From contig NZ_KZ614146.1 in the NCBI RefSeq assembly GCF_002886185.1, positions 255,927 to 319,926 on the forward strand: 64,000 bases of DNA, in the 5' to 3' direction. The notes under the pieces are model-generated. The model did not search any database. It worked only from the letters and a program-made list of their open reading frames with translations, and had not been told where the DNA came from. This document shows, piece by piece, positions 42,526 through 50,999 of the stretch (positions are counted from its first letter, which is position 1; each line of letters starts with the position of its first letter). The translations under genes were made by a program, and so were the position numbers. The DNA is from Salipaludibacillus neizhouensis (lineage in GTDB: Bacteria; Bacillota; Bacilli; Bacillales; Salisediminibacteriaceae).

Positions 42526-43938
42526 ATGATAGATTGGAACCAAGAAGTCTTGATTAGAAAAGCAGAAATTATCAAGGAAACCCAAACATTTCTTCAAATA
42601 GAAAGCGTCTTAGATGAAGGGACTGCAACAGAGAATGCTCCTTTCGGTCAAGGGATAAGACGAGCTTACGATTGGCTTTTACAGAAAGCAAAAAATGATG
42701 GTTTTACAGTGAAAGATTTGGATGGTTACGCAGCACATATTGAATACGGAGAAGGTGCTGATATTGTTGGTGTCTTATGTCATATTGATGTGGTGCCCGG
42801 GGGAGACAATTGGACGACTCCTGCATTTTCAGCAACCATTCGTGATGGAAGCATATTCGCACGGGGAGCATTGGATGACAAAGGACCGACAATTTCTTGC
42901 TACTATGCGTTAAAAATTGTTAAAGAAGCTGCAAACAAACTTGGAAAAAGGGTTAGAATAATTATAGGAACCGATGAAGAAAGTCAATGGCGATGTGTTG
43001 ATCATTATTTTAAACATGAAGAAATGCCTTTGATTGGATTCGCACCGGATGCCGACTTCCCTATTATATATGCGGAGAAAGGTATTTCTAATATTGAATA
43101 TTCAATGAAAATGCATGGCAAGGGAAAAATACATTCATTTGAATCAGGTGATCGATTAAATATGGTACCTGATCAAGCAAATGCTAAGCTTGATCATTTA
43201 TCAACTGTAGAAGAACAAAAACTAGAACAAAGTTTTTATGAATTTGTGCGTGAACATGAAGTAAGTGGAAAGTTTTCAAAAAGTAAAGGCTGCTTGGATG
43301 TGATTATAGAGGGTGTTTCTGCACACGGAGCTGAGCCTGAGGAAGGGGTAAATGCAGGGCTTTACCTTGCATGCTTCCTAACAAAATATGTGTCATTAAC
43401 TGAACAAGAGAAACGCTATTTAAAGACGTTAAAAGATTACTTTTTCAGAGATTCCCAAGGGGCAAAACTAGAAGTTTCTTTTAAAAATGAGGAATTAGGC
43501 GATCTTACAATAAATGTGGGGAGGATGAGTTATTTCAGCGGAAAAAACGCTAGTATAGGAATAAATGTCAGGTATCCGGAAGGTGCCTCGTATGAAGTAT
43601 TAAAAAAAATAATAGATGAGAAGCTCGGCAAAGAAGGATTACGTTTTATCACTCATAGTCATGAGGAACCCCATGCTTTAAATAAAACGCATGAGCTTGT
43701 TCAGAAGTTGTCTAAAGTATATGAGAGACAAATGGATAAGAAGGCATCCCTAATAGCAATCGGAGGGGGAACATACGCAAGGTCTCTAGATGCTGGAGTT
43801 GCATTTGGACCGCTTATGCCAGGTGAAAAGGATACTGCTCATCAGGCAGATGAATGTATATCGATAGACAATCTTTTAAAGATGACCGCTATTTATGCCG
43901 ATGCTATTTATGAACTAGCTAAAAAAGAAGAGCAATAG
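42526..43938 (+). CDS. pepV: Dipeptidase PepV (M20 family)
   Basis: 470 residues. Zinc-site motifs of PepV: GVLCHIDVVPGGDNW near residue 82, RGALDDKGPTISCYYALK near 115 (bridging Asp), IIGTDEESQWRC near 148 (catalytic Glu-Glu), GFAPDADFPIIYAEKG near 173 and a C-terminal His in PGEKDTAHQADECISI. A lid domain sits between. It cleaves dipeptides with broad specificity in the cytosol and corresponds to B. subtilis YtjP. TAGGACG lies before the ATG. Confidence 0.93.
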   Translation: MIDWNQEVLIRKAEIIKETQTFLQIESVLDEGTATENAPFGQGIRRAYDWLLQKAKNDGFTVKDLDGYAAHIEYGEGADIVGVLCHIDVVPGGDNWTTPAFSATIRDGSIFARGALDDKGPTISCYYALKIVKEAANKLGKRVRIIIGTDEESQWRCVDHYFKHEEMPLIGFAPDADFPIIYAEKGISNIEYSMKMHGKGKIHSFESGDRLNMVPDQANAKLDHLSTVEEQKLEQSFYEFVREHEVSGKFSKSKGCLDVIIEGVSAHGAEPEEGVNAGLYLACFLTKYVSLTEQEKRYLKTLKDYFFRDSQGAKLEVSFKNEELGDLTINVGRMSYFSGKNASIGINVRYPEGASYEVLKKIIDEKLGKEGLRFITHSHEEPHALNKTHELVQKLSKVYERQMDKKASLIAIGGGTYARSLDAGVAFGPLMPGEKDTAHQADECISIDNLLKMTAIYADAIYELAKKEEQ

Positions 43939-43965
43939 ATATAGAATGACAATCTCTTTATAATG

Positions 43966-44062
43966 TTGTTTGGAAGAATCCTCTAGCCCCCCCAGAGCGT
44001 TCGTTTGCTCGTGAGGCTCGTGGATCCATCCACGGAAAGCAAGCAGTTATTCTTCCAAACAA
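43966..44062. repeat. R3: 97-bp element with 14-bp perfect terminal inverted repeats
   Basis: TTGTTTGGAAGAAT at 43966-43979 and its exact complement at 44049-44062. The interior is much richer in G+C than its surroundings (CCTCTAGCCCCCCCAGAGCG, CTCGTGAGGCTCGTGG) and has a CGTGGAT/ATCCACG stem. It sits between convergent pepV and cysK, where no other terminator is seen. No clear target-site duplication. Confidence 0.75.
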
Positions 44063-44096
44063 TTTTCGATAATAATCAGGCAACTAATTAAATTAA

Positions 44097-45029
44097 TTAT
44101 TCAAATTGAAATAAATCGGTAGAGAGATATCTTTCACCTGTGTCACAAGCAATGGCCACGACAACATCATCTGGTGAGAGGCGCTTTGCTACTTCCAAAG
44201 CAGCAAAGCATGCTGCCCCAGAGGAAGGTCCGACGAGAATACCCTCTTCTTTAGATAAACGATGTGTTATGTTATAGGCATCTTCATCAGAGATTTTAAA
44301 AATCTCTTGATACACGCTCTCATTTAAAATTGGTGGGATAAATCCTGGGCTAGTGCCTACAAGCTTATGTGGTCCAGGCTTGCCGCCGGATAATACAGGA
44401 GATCCTTTAGGCTCAACTACATGAATAGTTGCGTCAGGATATTCCTTTTGTAATTCTTCTCCCGTACCAGTAATTGTTCCACCAGTTCCAGAAGCAGCAA
44501 CGAAGGCAGATAACTTTTTGCCTATCTGATTCATTCCGTCTTTAATTTCAGCAGCAGTCGTATGGCGGTGAGCATCTGGATTAGCTGCGTTTTCAAATTG
44601 CATCGGCATGTAACTATTAGGAATCTCTTTCACTAGTTCATGTGCTCGATCTATCGCCCCAGGCATTTTTTTGTCACCAGGTGTTAGTTCAACTTTTGCG
44701 CCGTATGCTTTTAAGAGATTGATTCTTTCTTGTGACATCGTGTCAGGCATGACAAGAATTGATTTGTAACCTTTAGCGGCTGCTACCATTGCTAAGCCAA
44801 TACCGGTGTTGCCGGAAGTAGGTTCAATGATTATTGATTGATTATTGATAAGCCCTTGTTTTTCAGCATGATCAATCATATTAGATGCCGCTCGATCTTT
44901 TACACTTCCACTCGGATTCATAAATTCTAATTTCAAGTATACTTGTGCTCCAGTTGTAGGAGCTAACTTTTGCAACTTAACTAAAGGAGTTTCTCCAATT
45001 AGTTCTGCCATATTATTTACTACTTTCAC
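44097..45029 (-). CDS. cysK: Cysteine synthase A
   Basis: 310 residues from the GTG at 45029, which has AAAGGATG at the right distance and matches the usual CysK N-terminus; ATG at 45038 is directly on that site. Motifs: ELIGETPLVKL, PLP-binding Lys in FMNPSGSVKDRAA near residue 43, EPTSGNTGIGLAMVAAAKGY near 70, GTGGTITGTGEEL near 180 and EGILVGPSSGAA near 265. It makes cysteine from O-acetylserine and sulfide. Its place between pepV and ytlP corresponds to B. subtilis ytkP. Confidence 0.92.
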   Translation of the reverse strand: MKVVNNMAELIGETPLVKLQKLAPTTGAQVYLKLEFMNPSGSVKDRAASNMIDHAEKQGLINNQSIIIEPTSGNTGIGLAMVAAAKGYKSILVMPDTMSQERINLLKAYGAKVELTPGDKKMPGAIDRAHELVKEIPNSYMPMQFENAANPDAHRHTTAAEIKDGMNQIGKKLSAFVAASGTGGTITGTGEELQKEYPDATIHVVEPKGSPVLSGGKPGPHKLVGTSPGFIPPILNESVYQEIFKISDEDAYNITHRLSKEEGILVGPSSGAACFAALEVAKRLSPDDVVVAIACDTGERYLSTDLFQFE

Positions 45030-45143
45030 GCGTGTCATCCTTTCTTGTTTCAACGTTACGTATAATTGACTATACATATTTATAAACTATGATTAAGCTA
45101 TATTGTATCACAGCTTTTTAGACTATAAAAAGGAGGAGACATC

Positions 45144-45713
45144 ATGGCTACATCACATACATTTATTGGTATTCCAATTAACAAGAAACTACAGGAAGAA
45201 GCGAAAAAATTACAAGAAACATTTCAATTATCCACATATTTCAAAAAAATCGTGAATAATTACGATTTTCACGTGACATTATTATTTCTAGGTGGTTGGA
45301 ATCCAGAGAAAAAGGTATTATTGTGGGAAGGTCTAAAAAAAACACTTGCAAACAAAGAAGAATTTACACTAGACTTCTCAAAGATAGAAACTTTCGGAAG
45401 TTCTAATAAACCAAGTGTTTTTCATATATCTCCAAACTATTCAGACCATCTTTTCGAGATTCAATCTCTCATACATAAGGAAGCCATTCAACTTGGGTTT
45501 GAAAGAGTAAAACGAAGATATAGCCCACATGTAACGTTAGCGAAAAAATGGAAAGACTCAGGGCGTTCCTTGCCTTGCGAGTGGAACTTCCCATTAGAGA
45601 TAGAATTAATAAAGAATTCCGTGGAAAAAGTTTCTTTATACGAGGTATATCCCTCAAAAGAACCTATGTATAAAGTTCTTTCCTCAATAACACTGCAAAA
45701 AGGGATTCAATGA
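45144..45713 (+). CDS. ytlP: 2H-family RNA 2',3'-cyclic phosphodiesterase (YtlP)
   Basis: 189 residues with the two HxT motifs of the 2H phosphoesterase superfamily: HVTLLFLG near residue 48 and HVTLAKKW near residue 129. It is close in size to ThpR/LigT proteins, which open 2',3'-cyclic phosphates at RNA ends. The physiological substrate is unknown. AGGAGGAG before the ATG. It is 14 bases upstream of the ytlQ-like gene, likely one transcript. The order with cysK and pepV matches B. subtilis. Confidence 0.88.
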   Translation: MATSHTFIGIPINKKLQEEAKKLQETFQLSTYFKKIVNNYDFHVTLLFLGGWNPEKKVLLWEGLKKTLANKEEFTLDFSKIETFGSSNKPSVFHISPNYSDHLFEIQSLIHKEAIQLGFERVKRRYSPHVTLAKKWKDSGRSLPCEWNFPLEIELIKNSVEKVSLYEVYPSKEPMYKVLSSITLQKGIQ

Positions 45714-45727
45714 GAGGATGAAATACG

Positions 45728-46678
45728 ATGGCGCAGCTTTTAAAATTAGCTGATTATGTATCACGATATGAAATAGATATTTACAGATACCCAAGCCGGT
45801 ATGTTCGCTTGAAAAAAGAGCGGTGGCAAAGAGTTCAAAGAGAATGGGCAGTGCAAAAAAATATATCTATTGATCGTCCTTTTTGGGAATCTAATGAGGA
45901 GGAAGAAAAAACATTTTTTCAGAAATCTTGGAACAAACTAAGACGAAAAGCAAAAATGGAGTTAGATGATGAAATAGAATTACCGTCTGAACAGGAAATG
46001 CCGCACGAAACAAAAGATCAAATGAAAGCATCTTTTCTAGAAGAGCTTTTTAAATTTCAAATAAATTGGGTAAGTTCGACAGTATCAGAGAGATCGGCTG
46101 TAAAAAGAAGTTATTATTACGATTCATTGCTAGAGTTTCTTGTGAAAAAGTTGCCGGATTCTTTTTTCATATTATATGAGCCAGTTTTCTTCTTGAAAAA
46201 GGCAACGGTTGATTTAGATGTCATTATATTAACTCCTTCTGAAATATGGCTAATAAAACCTTTATTAGGAAATGAAAATACTATTTTTCAATTTGATTCA
46301 GACCGCTTTTGGTCAAAAAAGGATGGAAAAAGAGAATCGAAATTTCTTCATCCAATCATTTCTCTGAACAGGATGAGAACGGTAATAGAAAGTATTCTAA
46401 AAGAGAAGAACCTTTCAATGCCTATGAAACAAGTCATTGTCGCAAAAAATAGTTATATAGATATTCCACAACACAATCAACGTGCGAAGCTTATAGATAA
46501 ACGTAATTTTCACGAATTTCATGAACAACTTTTAAGAAATAAATCTCCAATAAAGCATACGCAGCTAAAAATTGCTGATGCTCTGCTTGCAAAATGTATG
46601 ACAAACTCGAGTTCAAGACTTATTAGTGAATCAGAAAATGCTGAAACTATAGATACTTTTGATGAATATAAGGAATGA
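45728..46678 (+). CDS. NERD-like domain protein, probable YtlQ
   Basis: 316 residues, weakly recognised. The N-terminal 90 residues are basic then acidic and probably helical (YRYPSRYVRLKKERWQRVQR). Residues about 130-200 contain YYYDSLLEFLVKKLPDSFFI, then VDLDVIILTPSEIWLIKPLL, which resembles the nuclease-related (NERD) core of strands with an acidic residue and a downstream Lys (DxDxxxLTPxxIxxIKP). Gene order after ytlP suggests the B. subtilis YtlQ homologue. Function is not known. The C-terminal part carries no motif. Confidence 0.65.
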   Translation: MAQLLKLADYVSRYEIDIYRYPSRYVRLKKERWQRVQREWAVQKNISIDRPFWESNEEEEKTFFQKSWNKLRRKAKMELDDEIELPSEQEMPHETKDQMKASFLEELFKFQINWVSSTVSERSAVKRSYYYDSLLEFLVKKLPDSFFILYEPVFFLKKATVDLDVIILTPSEIWLIKPLLGNENTIFQFDSDRFWSKKDGKRESKFLHPIISLNRMRTVIESILKEKNLSMPMKQVIVAKNSYIDIPQHNQRAKLIDKRNFHEFHEQLLRNKSPIKHTQLKIADALLAKCMTNSSSRLISESENAETIDTFDEYKE

Positions 46679-46689
46679 TGAATGACAGA

Positions 46690-46735
46690 AGAAAGGGTGT
46701 GTCAACTATGGCTAGTTACGCCTTGCTGACATACC
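46690..46735 (+). terminator. Terminator of the ytlP-ytlQ unit
   Basis: AAAGGGTGTGTCA and TGACATACCCTTT form a stem with one mismatch around a 22-base loop; the tail is only partly T. Confidence 0.75.
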
Positions 46736-46740
46736 CTTTA

Positions 46741-46802
46741 AAATTATAAACTAATAAAAGTGGCCACTACCTCCACGTTGCAAGTATCAAGGGTAGAGAA
46801 CC
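46741..46802 (+). repeat. R1 repeat, partial copy H
   Basis: AAATTATAAACTAATAAAAG, then CACTACCTCCACGTTGCAAG and TATCAAGGG match the left third of copies B and E in diverged form; the rest is missing. It ends 13 bases before the glgP stop codon. Confidence 0.6.
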
Positions 46803-46815
46803 TTTTAAAGCTGCG

Positions 46816-49236
46816 TTATAGTTTCCAAATTTCTGAAGCGTACTCTTTGATCGTACGGTCACTTGAAAACTTTCCTGAATAAGCAATATTTGTTACGCTC
46901 ATTCTCTGCCACGTATTTTTGTCGCGGTAAGAACGTTCTACAAGTTCGTGTGATTCAATATAAGGATCAAAGTCTTTTAAAACAAAATAGGGATCATTAT
47001 GGTACATAATGTTATAAAAGATATCTTTGAATTCAATTTCCTGGTGACCAAATTCTCCAGAATTCAATTGATCTAAAATACGTTTTACTCTATCGTCTGT
47101 GTGATAGATATCCTTCGCTACGTACCCGCCATATTGGTAATAATCATGCACTTGGTCTGACGTCAATCCAAATATGAATATATTGTTATCTCCCACTAGA
47201 TCTTTAATTTCAATATTAGCGCCATCCAAAGTGCCCAGTGTAAGTGCACCGTTCATCATCATTTTCATATTTCCCGTTCCTGATGCTTCTTTACTTGCAG
47301 TGGAGATTTGTTCACTAATATCAGCAGCTGGAATAATTTTTTCAGCAAGACTGACATTATAATTCTCCAGGAAAATAACCTTTAATTTAGAATTAATCTG
47401 TTTATCATAATTCACTGTAGCCGCAACATGGTGAATCAATTTAATAACTTCTTTTGCTAAATGATAGCTCGGTGCGGCTTTGGCGGCAAAGATAAATGTT
47501 CTAGGTGTTATATCCAGAGAAGGATTTTCTTTTAATTCATTATAAAGATAGATGACATGGAAAATATTCAAAAGTTGTCGTTTATATTCATGAAGTCGTT
47601 TAATTTGAACATCAAAAATAGAACTTTCGTCAACTTTGATACCGGTTTGATTTAAAATTAATTTTGCTAACGTTTCTTTGTTTTGTTTTTTTACCTTGCC
47701 TACTTTTTCTAGAAACGGTGCATCATTTGAATAACGAAGAAGACCGATTAGTTTGTTTGGCTCTTGGATCCATTTGGGTCCAATCGCTTCGGTAATAGTT
47801 TCAGATAAACACGGATTTACTTGCAAAAGCCATCTTCTATGTGTAATCCCGTTAGTCTTGTTATTAAAACGGTTTGGGTACAACTTATAGAAATACTTCA
47901 TTTCCTTATTCTTTAAAATTTCTGTATGAAGACGGGCAACTCCATTCACACTAAAACTGCCTACGATAGCTAGTCTTGCCATATGAATTTGGTCATCAGC
48001 AATCACAGCTAGTTCCGGTATTTTATCACGGAGATCCGGGTGATCGAACCAAATACCTTTGCAAAAACGTTCGTTAATTTCATTGATAATCATATAAATT
48101 CGAGGCAGGAGTTTTTGTATCATCGAAGTCGGCCATTTTTCCAATGCCTCACTTAATGTCGTATGGTTAGTATAGGCGATCACACTTGCCGTAACTTTCC
48201 AGGCTTCATCCCAACTGAAGTTTTCGTCGTCCATTAATATGCGCATAAGTTCAGGTACTGCTAAGCTGGGATGCGTATCATTAATTTGAATAACTACTTT
48301 TTCAGACAGGTGAGCAAGAGAAATATCATGGGTTGCTTTAAAGTTCTTTAAGATCCCTTGAATAGTTGCAGAGACAAGAAAGTATTGTTGCTTTAACCTT
48401 AATTCTTTGCCTTCGAAACTAGAGTCATCTGGATATAGAAATCCCGATATTTGCTCAATGGAATGGCTGTGATCTAAATGGTGATAATACTGACTGCTTG
48501 GATCTGACATAAGTTTAGATTCATCTTCAGTCACTTCGGCACTCCACAGACGTAATGTATTCACAACTTCATTTTGATAGCCGATTACTGGGACATCATA
48601 AGGAACTGCCATTACTTTGTCTTGATCTTCATAAGAGAATTCAAAGTCACCATTAAGTTTTTTATGCATATTTATTTTACCACCGAATCGAACTTCAATA
48701 GCCTCATCAGCTTTACGGGTTTCCCACGGATATTCCTCTTTCAGCCAGTAATCAGGAAGCTCAATTTGGTTTCCGTGAATAATTCGTTGTTCAAACAAAC
48801 CATATCGGTATCGAATTCCGGAGCCTTGCCCGGCATACTTCAAAGAAGCGATCGAGTCTAAAAAACATGCTGCTAAACGCCCTAATCCGCCATTACCCAG
48901 CGCAGCATCATGCTCATGTTTATAAATTTCCTCTGGATTTCTGCCAATATCCTTTAAAACCTCGTTGCAAATATCAAGCATTCCACAGTTAAGCAGGTTG
49001 CTTTGCAACAACCTCCCAATAAGGAATTCCATGGAAATATAATATACTTGCTTTGTTTTATTTTCTTGATATTTTTCTTGAGTTTTCAGCCATTTAGGCG
49101 TTATTTCATCTTTAACAATGGATGATATAACATAATACAAATCTTTATCGGAAGCATCTTCTAAATGTTTTCCTCGTTTTCTTGTCATCTTTCCTTCTAA
49201 TAAAGCCAGAAAGGATTCTTTACGATAATCTGACAA
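46816..49236 (-). CDS. glgP: Glycogen phosphorylase
   Basis: 806 residues from TTG 49236, which is 8 bases after AGGGAG; a GTG at 49245 overlapping the glgA stop is the alternative. Motifs: YYISMEFLIGRLL near residue 65, NGGLGRLAACFLDS, NDTHPSLAVPELMR, and the PLP-binding Lys in EASGTGNMKMMMNGALTLGT near 650. It releases glucose 1-phosphate from glycogen. It is the last gene of glgB-glgC-glgD-glgA-glgP, all on this strand, 5 bases after glgA. The order equals that of the B. subtilis glg operon. Confidence 0.96.
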   Translation of the reverse strand: MSDYRKESFLALLEGKMTRKRGKHLEDASDKDLYYVISSIVKDEITPKWLKTQEKYQENKTKQVYYISMEFLIGRLLQSNLLNCGMLDICNEVLKDIGRNPEEIYKHEHDAALGNGGLGRLAACFLDSIASLKYAGQGSGIRYRYGLFEQRIIHGNQIELPDYWLKEEYPWETRKADEAIEVRFGGKINMHKKLNGDFEFSYEDQDKVMAVPYDVPVIGYQNEVVNTLRLWSAEVTEDESKLMSDPSSQYYHHLDHSHSIEQISGFLYPDDSSFEGKELRLKQQYFLVSATIQGILKNFKATHDISLAHLSEKVVIQINDTHPSLAVPELMRILMDDENFSWDEAWKVTASVIAYTNHTTLSEALEKWPTSMIQKLLPRIYMIINEINERFCKGIWFDHPDLRDKIPELAVIADDQIHMARLAIVGSFSVNGVARLHTEILKNKEMKYFYKLYPNRFNNKTNGITHRRWLLQVNPCLSETITEAIGPKWIQEPNKLIGLLRYSNDAPFLEKVGKVKKQNKETLAKLILNQTGIKVDESSIFDVQIKRLHEYKRQLLNIFHVIYLYNELKENPSLDITPRTFIFAAKAAPSYHLAKEVIKLIHHVAATVNYDKQINSKLKVIFLENYNVSLAEKIIPAADISEQISTASKEASGTGNMKMMMNGALTLGTLDGANIEIKDLVGDNNIFIFGLTSDQVHDYYQYGGYVAKDIYHTDDRVKRILDQLNSGEFGHQEIEFKDIFYNIMYHNDPYFVLKDFDPYIESHELVERSYRDKNTWQRMSVTNIAYSGKFSSDRTIKEYASEIWKL

Positions 49237-49241
49237 AACTT

Positions 49242-50672
49242 TCACTCCCTATCTTCTAAAGTTGTTAGTGATTTATAAATATTAGTATATGCTTTTGCAG
49301 ATTCACTCCAACTAAAGCTGCTTTTATTGACGTTTTTCATAAGTTTTTTCCATAGAGAGCTATCATGGAAGACGTCAAGAGAATAACGTAGAATGGAAAG
49401 AAGTTCATGGGCATTGTAATTTGCAAAACTAAAGCCGTTACCTTCACCAGTTTCCGCATTGAAAGCTTGCACTGTATCTTTGAGTCCTCCGGTTTCTCTT
49501 ACAATAGGTACTGTTTTATATTGCAAAGCGATTAATTGAGAAAGACCACATGGTTCAAATTTAGAGGGCATTAAAAAGAAATCAGCACTTGCATAAAGTT
49601 TTCTGGCTTGTCCTTCATTAAACTGTAATAACATGTGCATTTTAGTAGAGTTACGGATGGCAATGTGCGAAAAAGAATGTTCAAATTCATAATCACCAGT
49701 ACCGAGAATAACAACTTGAATATCTTCCTGTAAAAATTCATCTAAAACTCTTTCTAATAAATGAAAACCTTTTTGCTCCACTAAACGTGAAATGGCAATA
49801 TACATAGGTATATCTCCATTAACCGGCAGTCCGAGCTCTGCTTGTAAGGCTTCTTTATTTTCCTTCTTTTTTACACGTGAAGATTTGTAATTCACATGAA
49901 TATATGGATCCTTCATTGGATGATAGTCCTCCAAATTGATGCCATTTATCACGCCTGAAAGGTCACCTTCTCGTTCATGGAGAATAGAATCAAGCCCCTC
50001 ACTGTAATAGGGCTGCCTTATTTCTTCTGCATAAGTTGGGCTGACGGTCGTAATTTTGTCTGCGTGAAAAATTGCAGCCTTCATGCAATTAAGCATGCCA
50101 TTCCATTCTAAGCCATTGAAATGCTCTCTTGATAAATTGAAAAGGTTATCGAAAGAATCGTGAGAAAGTAAGCCTTGGTATTTAATATTATGAATCGTAA
50201 ATACGGTTTTCAATCGTGAAGCTGGAAGATATATATTTGCGAAAGCAACCGCTAGTCCGGTTTGCCAATCGTGAGCATGGAGGACATCAGCATCGAAATC
50301 AAGCAAAGGAAGGCCCTCGATAATAGCTTGGCTAAAAAAGACAAACCTTTCCCCGTCATCGTAATAACCGTAAACTCCTCTTCTGGAAAAATAAAAGTCG
50401 TTTTTAATAAAATAATAAAGGATGCCATCGTTTTCAAGTGTATATAGAATAGCCTCATGTGTTCGCCAGCCAACTTCTACTTTGAATGATGTTTTCTTTT
50501 CCATCTTATTCTGCCATTCTAGTGGAATCTCATCGTATAAAGGTAAAATTACTCTTACGTCAGCTAGATTATCTTTCATCAAAGCTTGCGGAAGAGATCC
50601 AATGACGTCAGCAAGTCCTCCTGTTTTTATAAATGGCACACATTCAGATGCAGCAAATAATATTTTAGTCAT
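49242..50672 (-). CDS. glgA: Glycogen synthase
   Basis: 476 residues from ATG 50672, preceded by GAGAGGAG; the frame is open 14 codons more upstream but without a site. GT5 motifs: ASECVPFIKTGGLADVIGSL at residues 6-25 (ADP-glucose-binding KxGGL), LHAHDWQTGLA near 125, TIHNIKYQG, and the C-terminal PSKFEPCGLSQLIALQYKTV near 365 with catalytic Glu. It extends alpha-1,4-glucan from ADP-glucose. R1 copy I separates it from glgD upstream, so its expression may differ from that of glgBCD. Confidence 0.96.
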   Translation of the reverse strand: MTKILFAASECVPFIKTGGLADVIGSLPQALMKDNLADVRVILPLYDEIPLEWQNKMEKKTSFKVEVGWRTHEAILYTLENDGILYYFIKNDFYFSRRGVYGYYDDGERFVFFSQAIIEGLPLLDFDADVLHAHDWQTGLAVAFANIYLPASRLKTVFTIHNIKYQGLLSHDSFDNLFNLSREHFNGLEWNGMLNCMKAAIFHADKITTVSPTYAEEIRQPYYSEGLDSILHEREGDLSGVINGINLEDYHPMKDPYIHVNYKSSRVKKKENKEALQAELGLPVNGDIPMYIAISRLVEQKGFHLLERVLDEFLQEDIQVVILGTGDYEFEHSFSHIAIRNSTKMHMLLQFNEGQARKLYASADFFLMPSKFEPCGLSQLIALQYKTVPIVRETGGLKDTVQAFNAETGEGNGFSFANYNAHELLSILRYSLDVFHDSSLWKKLMKNVNKSSFSWSESAKAYTNIYKSLTTLEDRE

Positions 50673-50996
50673 CGCTTGAATCTCCTCTCTGAAATCAGTG
50701 AATATTTTTAACATAAGTGTATAAGTGACAGTTAGCTTTCAAGGCACAGGTGATGGCACCTGTCTCATGGTTGCGTAGAGGTATAATTGCGATGAAAGCT
50801 CAACTGCTTAAAAATTAACATGGAAGACTTCCTTAATAAGGTAAGAATTTATAAGTTGACAGCTATCTTTACGCCACACGCATCAAGGGAAGTTCGCTTC
50901 CTTTCGAGTAGCACCTACACGCAATACGTAGGTGCTACTCGGGGGTGGCTTTAAAGATCACGCTGTATTTAATTAAAGACGGCTATGCCGTTTTTC
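50673..50996. other. glgD-glgA spacer with R1 repeat
   Basis: Operon spacer of about 320 bases in an otherwise tightly packed cluster. 50842-50999 is R1 copy I. Between it and glgA lies a short hairpin (ACAGGTG/CACCTGT near 50745-50762). No gene. Confidence 0.6.
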
Positions 50997-50999
50997 TTA
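50842..50999 (+). repeat. R1 repeat, full copy I inside the glg cluster
   Basis: 158 bp. AAGAATTTATAAGTTGACAG, CTATCTTTACGCCACACG, GCATCAAGGGAAGTTCGC (as in copy D), foldback (CGAGTAGCACCTAC at 50905-50918, complement at 50928-50941), GGTGGCTTTAAAGATCACG and closing ACGGC-TAT-GCCGT hairpin with T-run. Its last three bases are the complement of the glgD stop codon, so for the glg transcript it begins at the end of glgD. Confidence 0.88.

Noticed and set aside
9190-50999. R1 repeats as integron attC sites or CRISPR-like units
   Set aside because: No integrase, no cassette arrangement, no regular spacing, and the copies lie in both orientations far apart.
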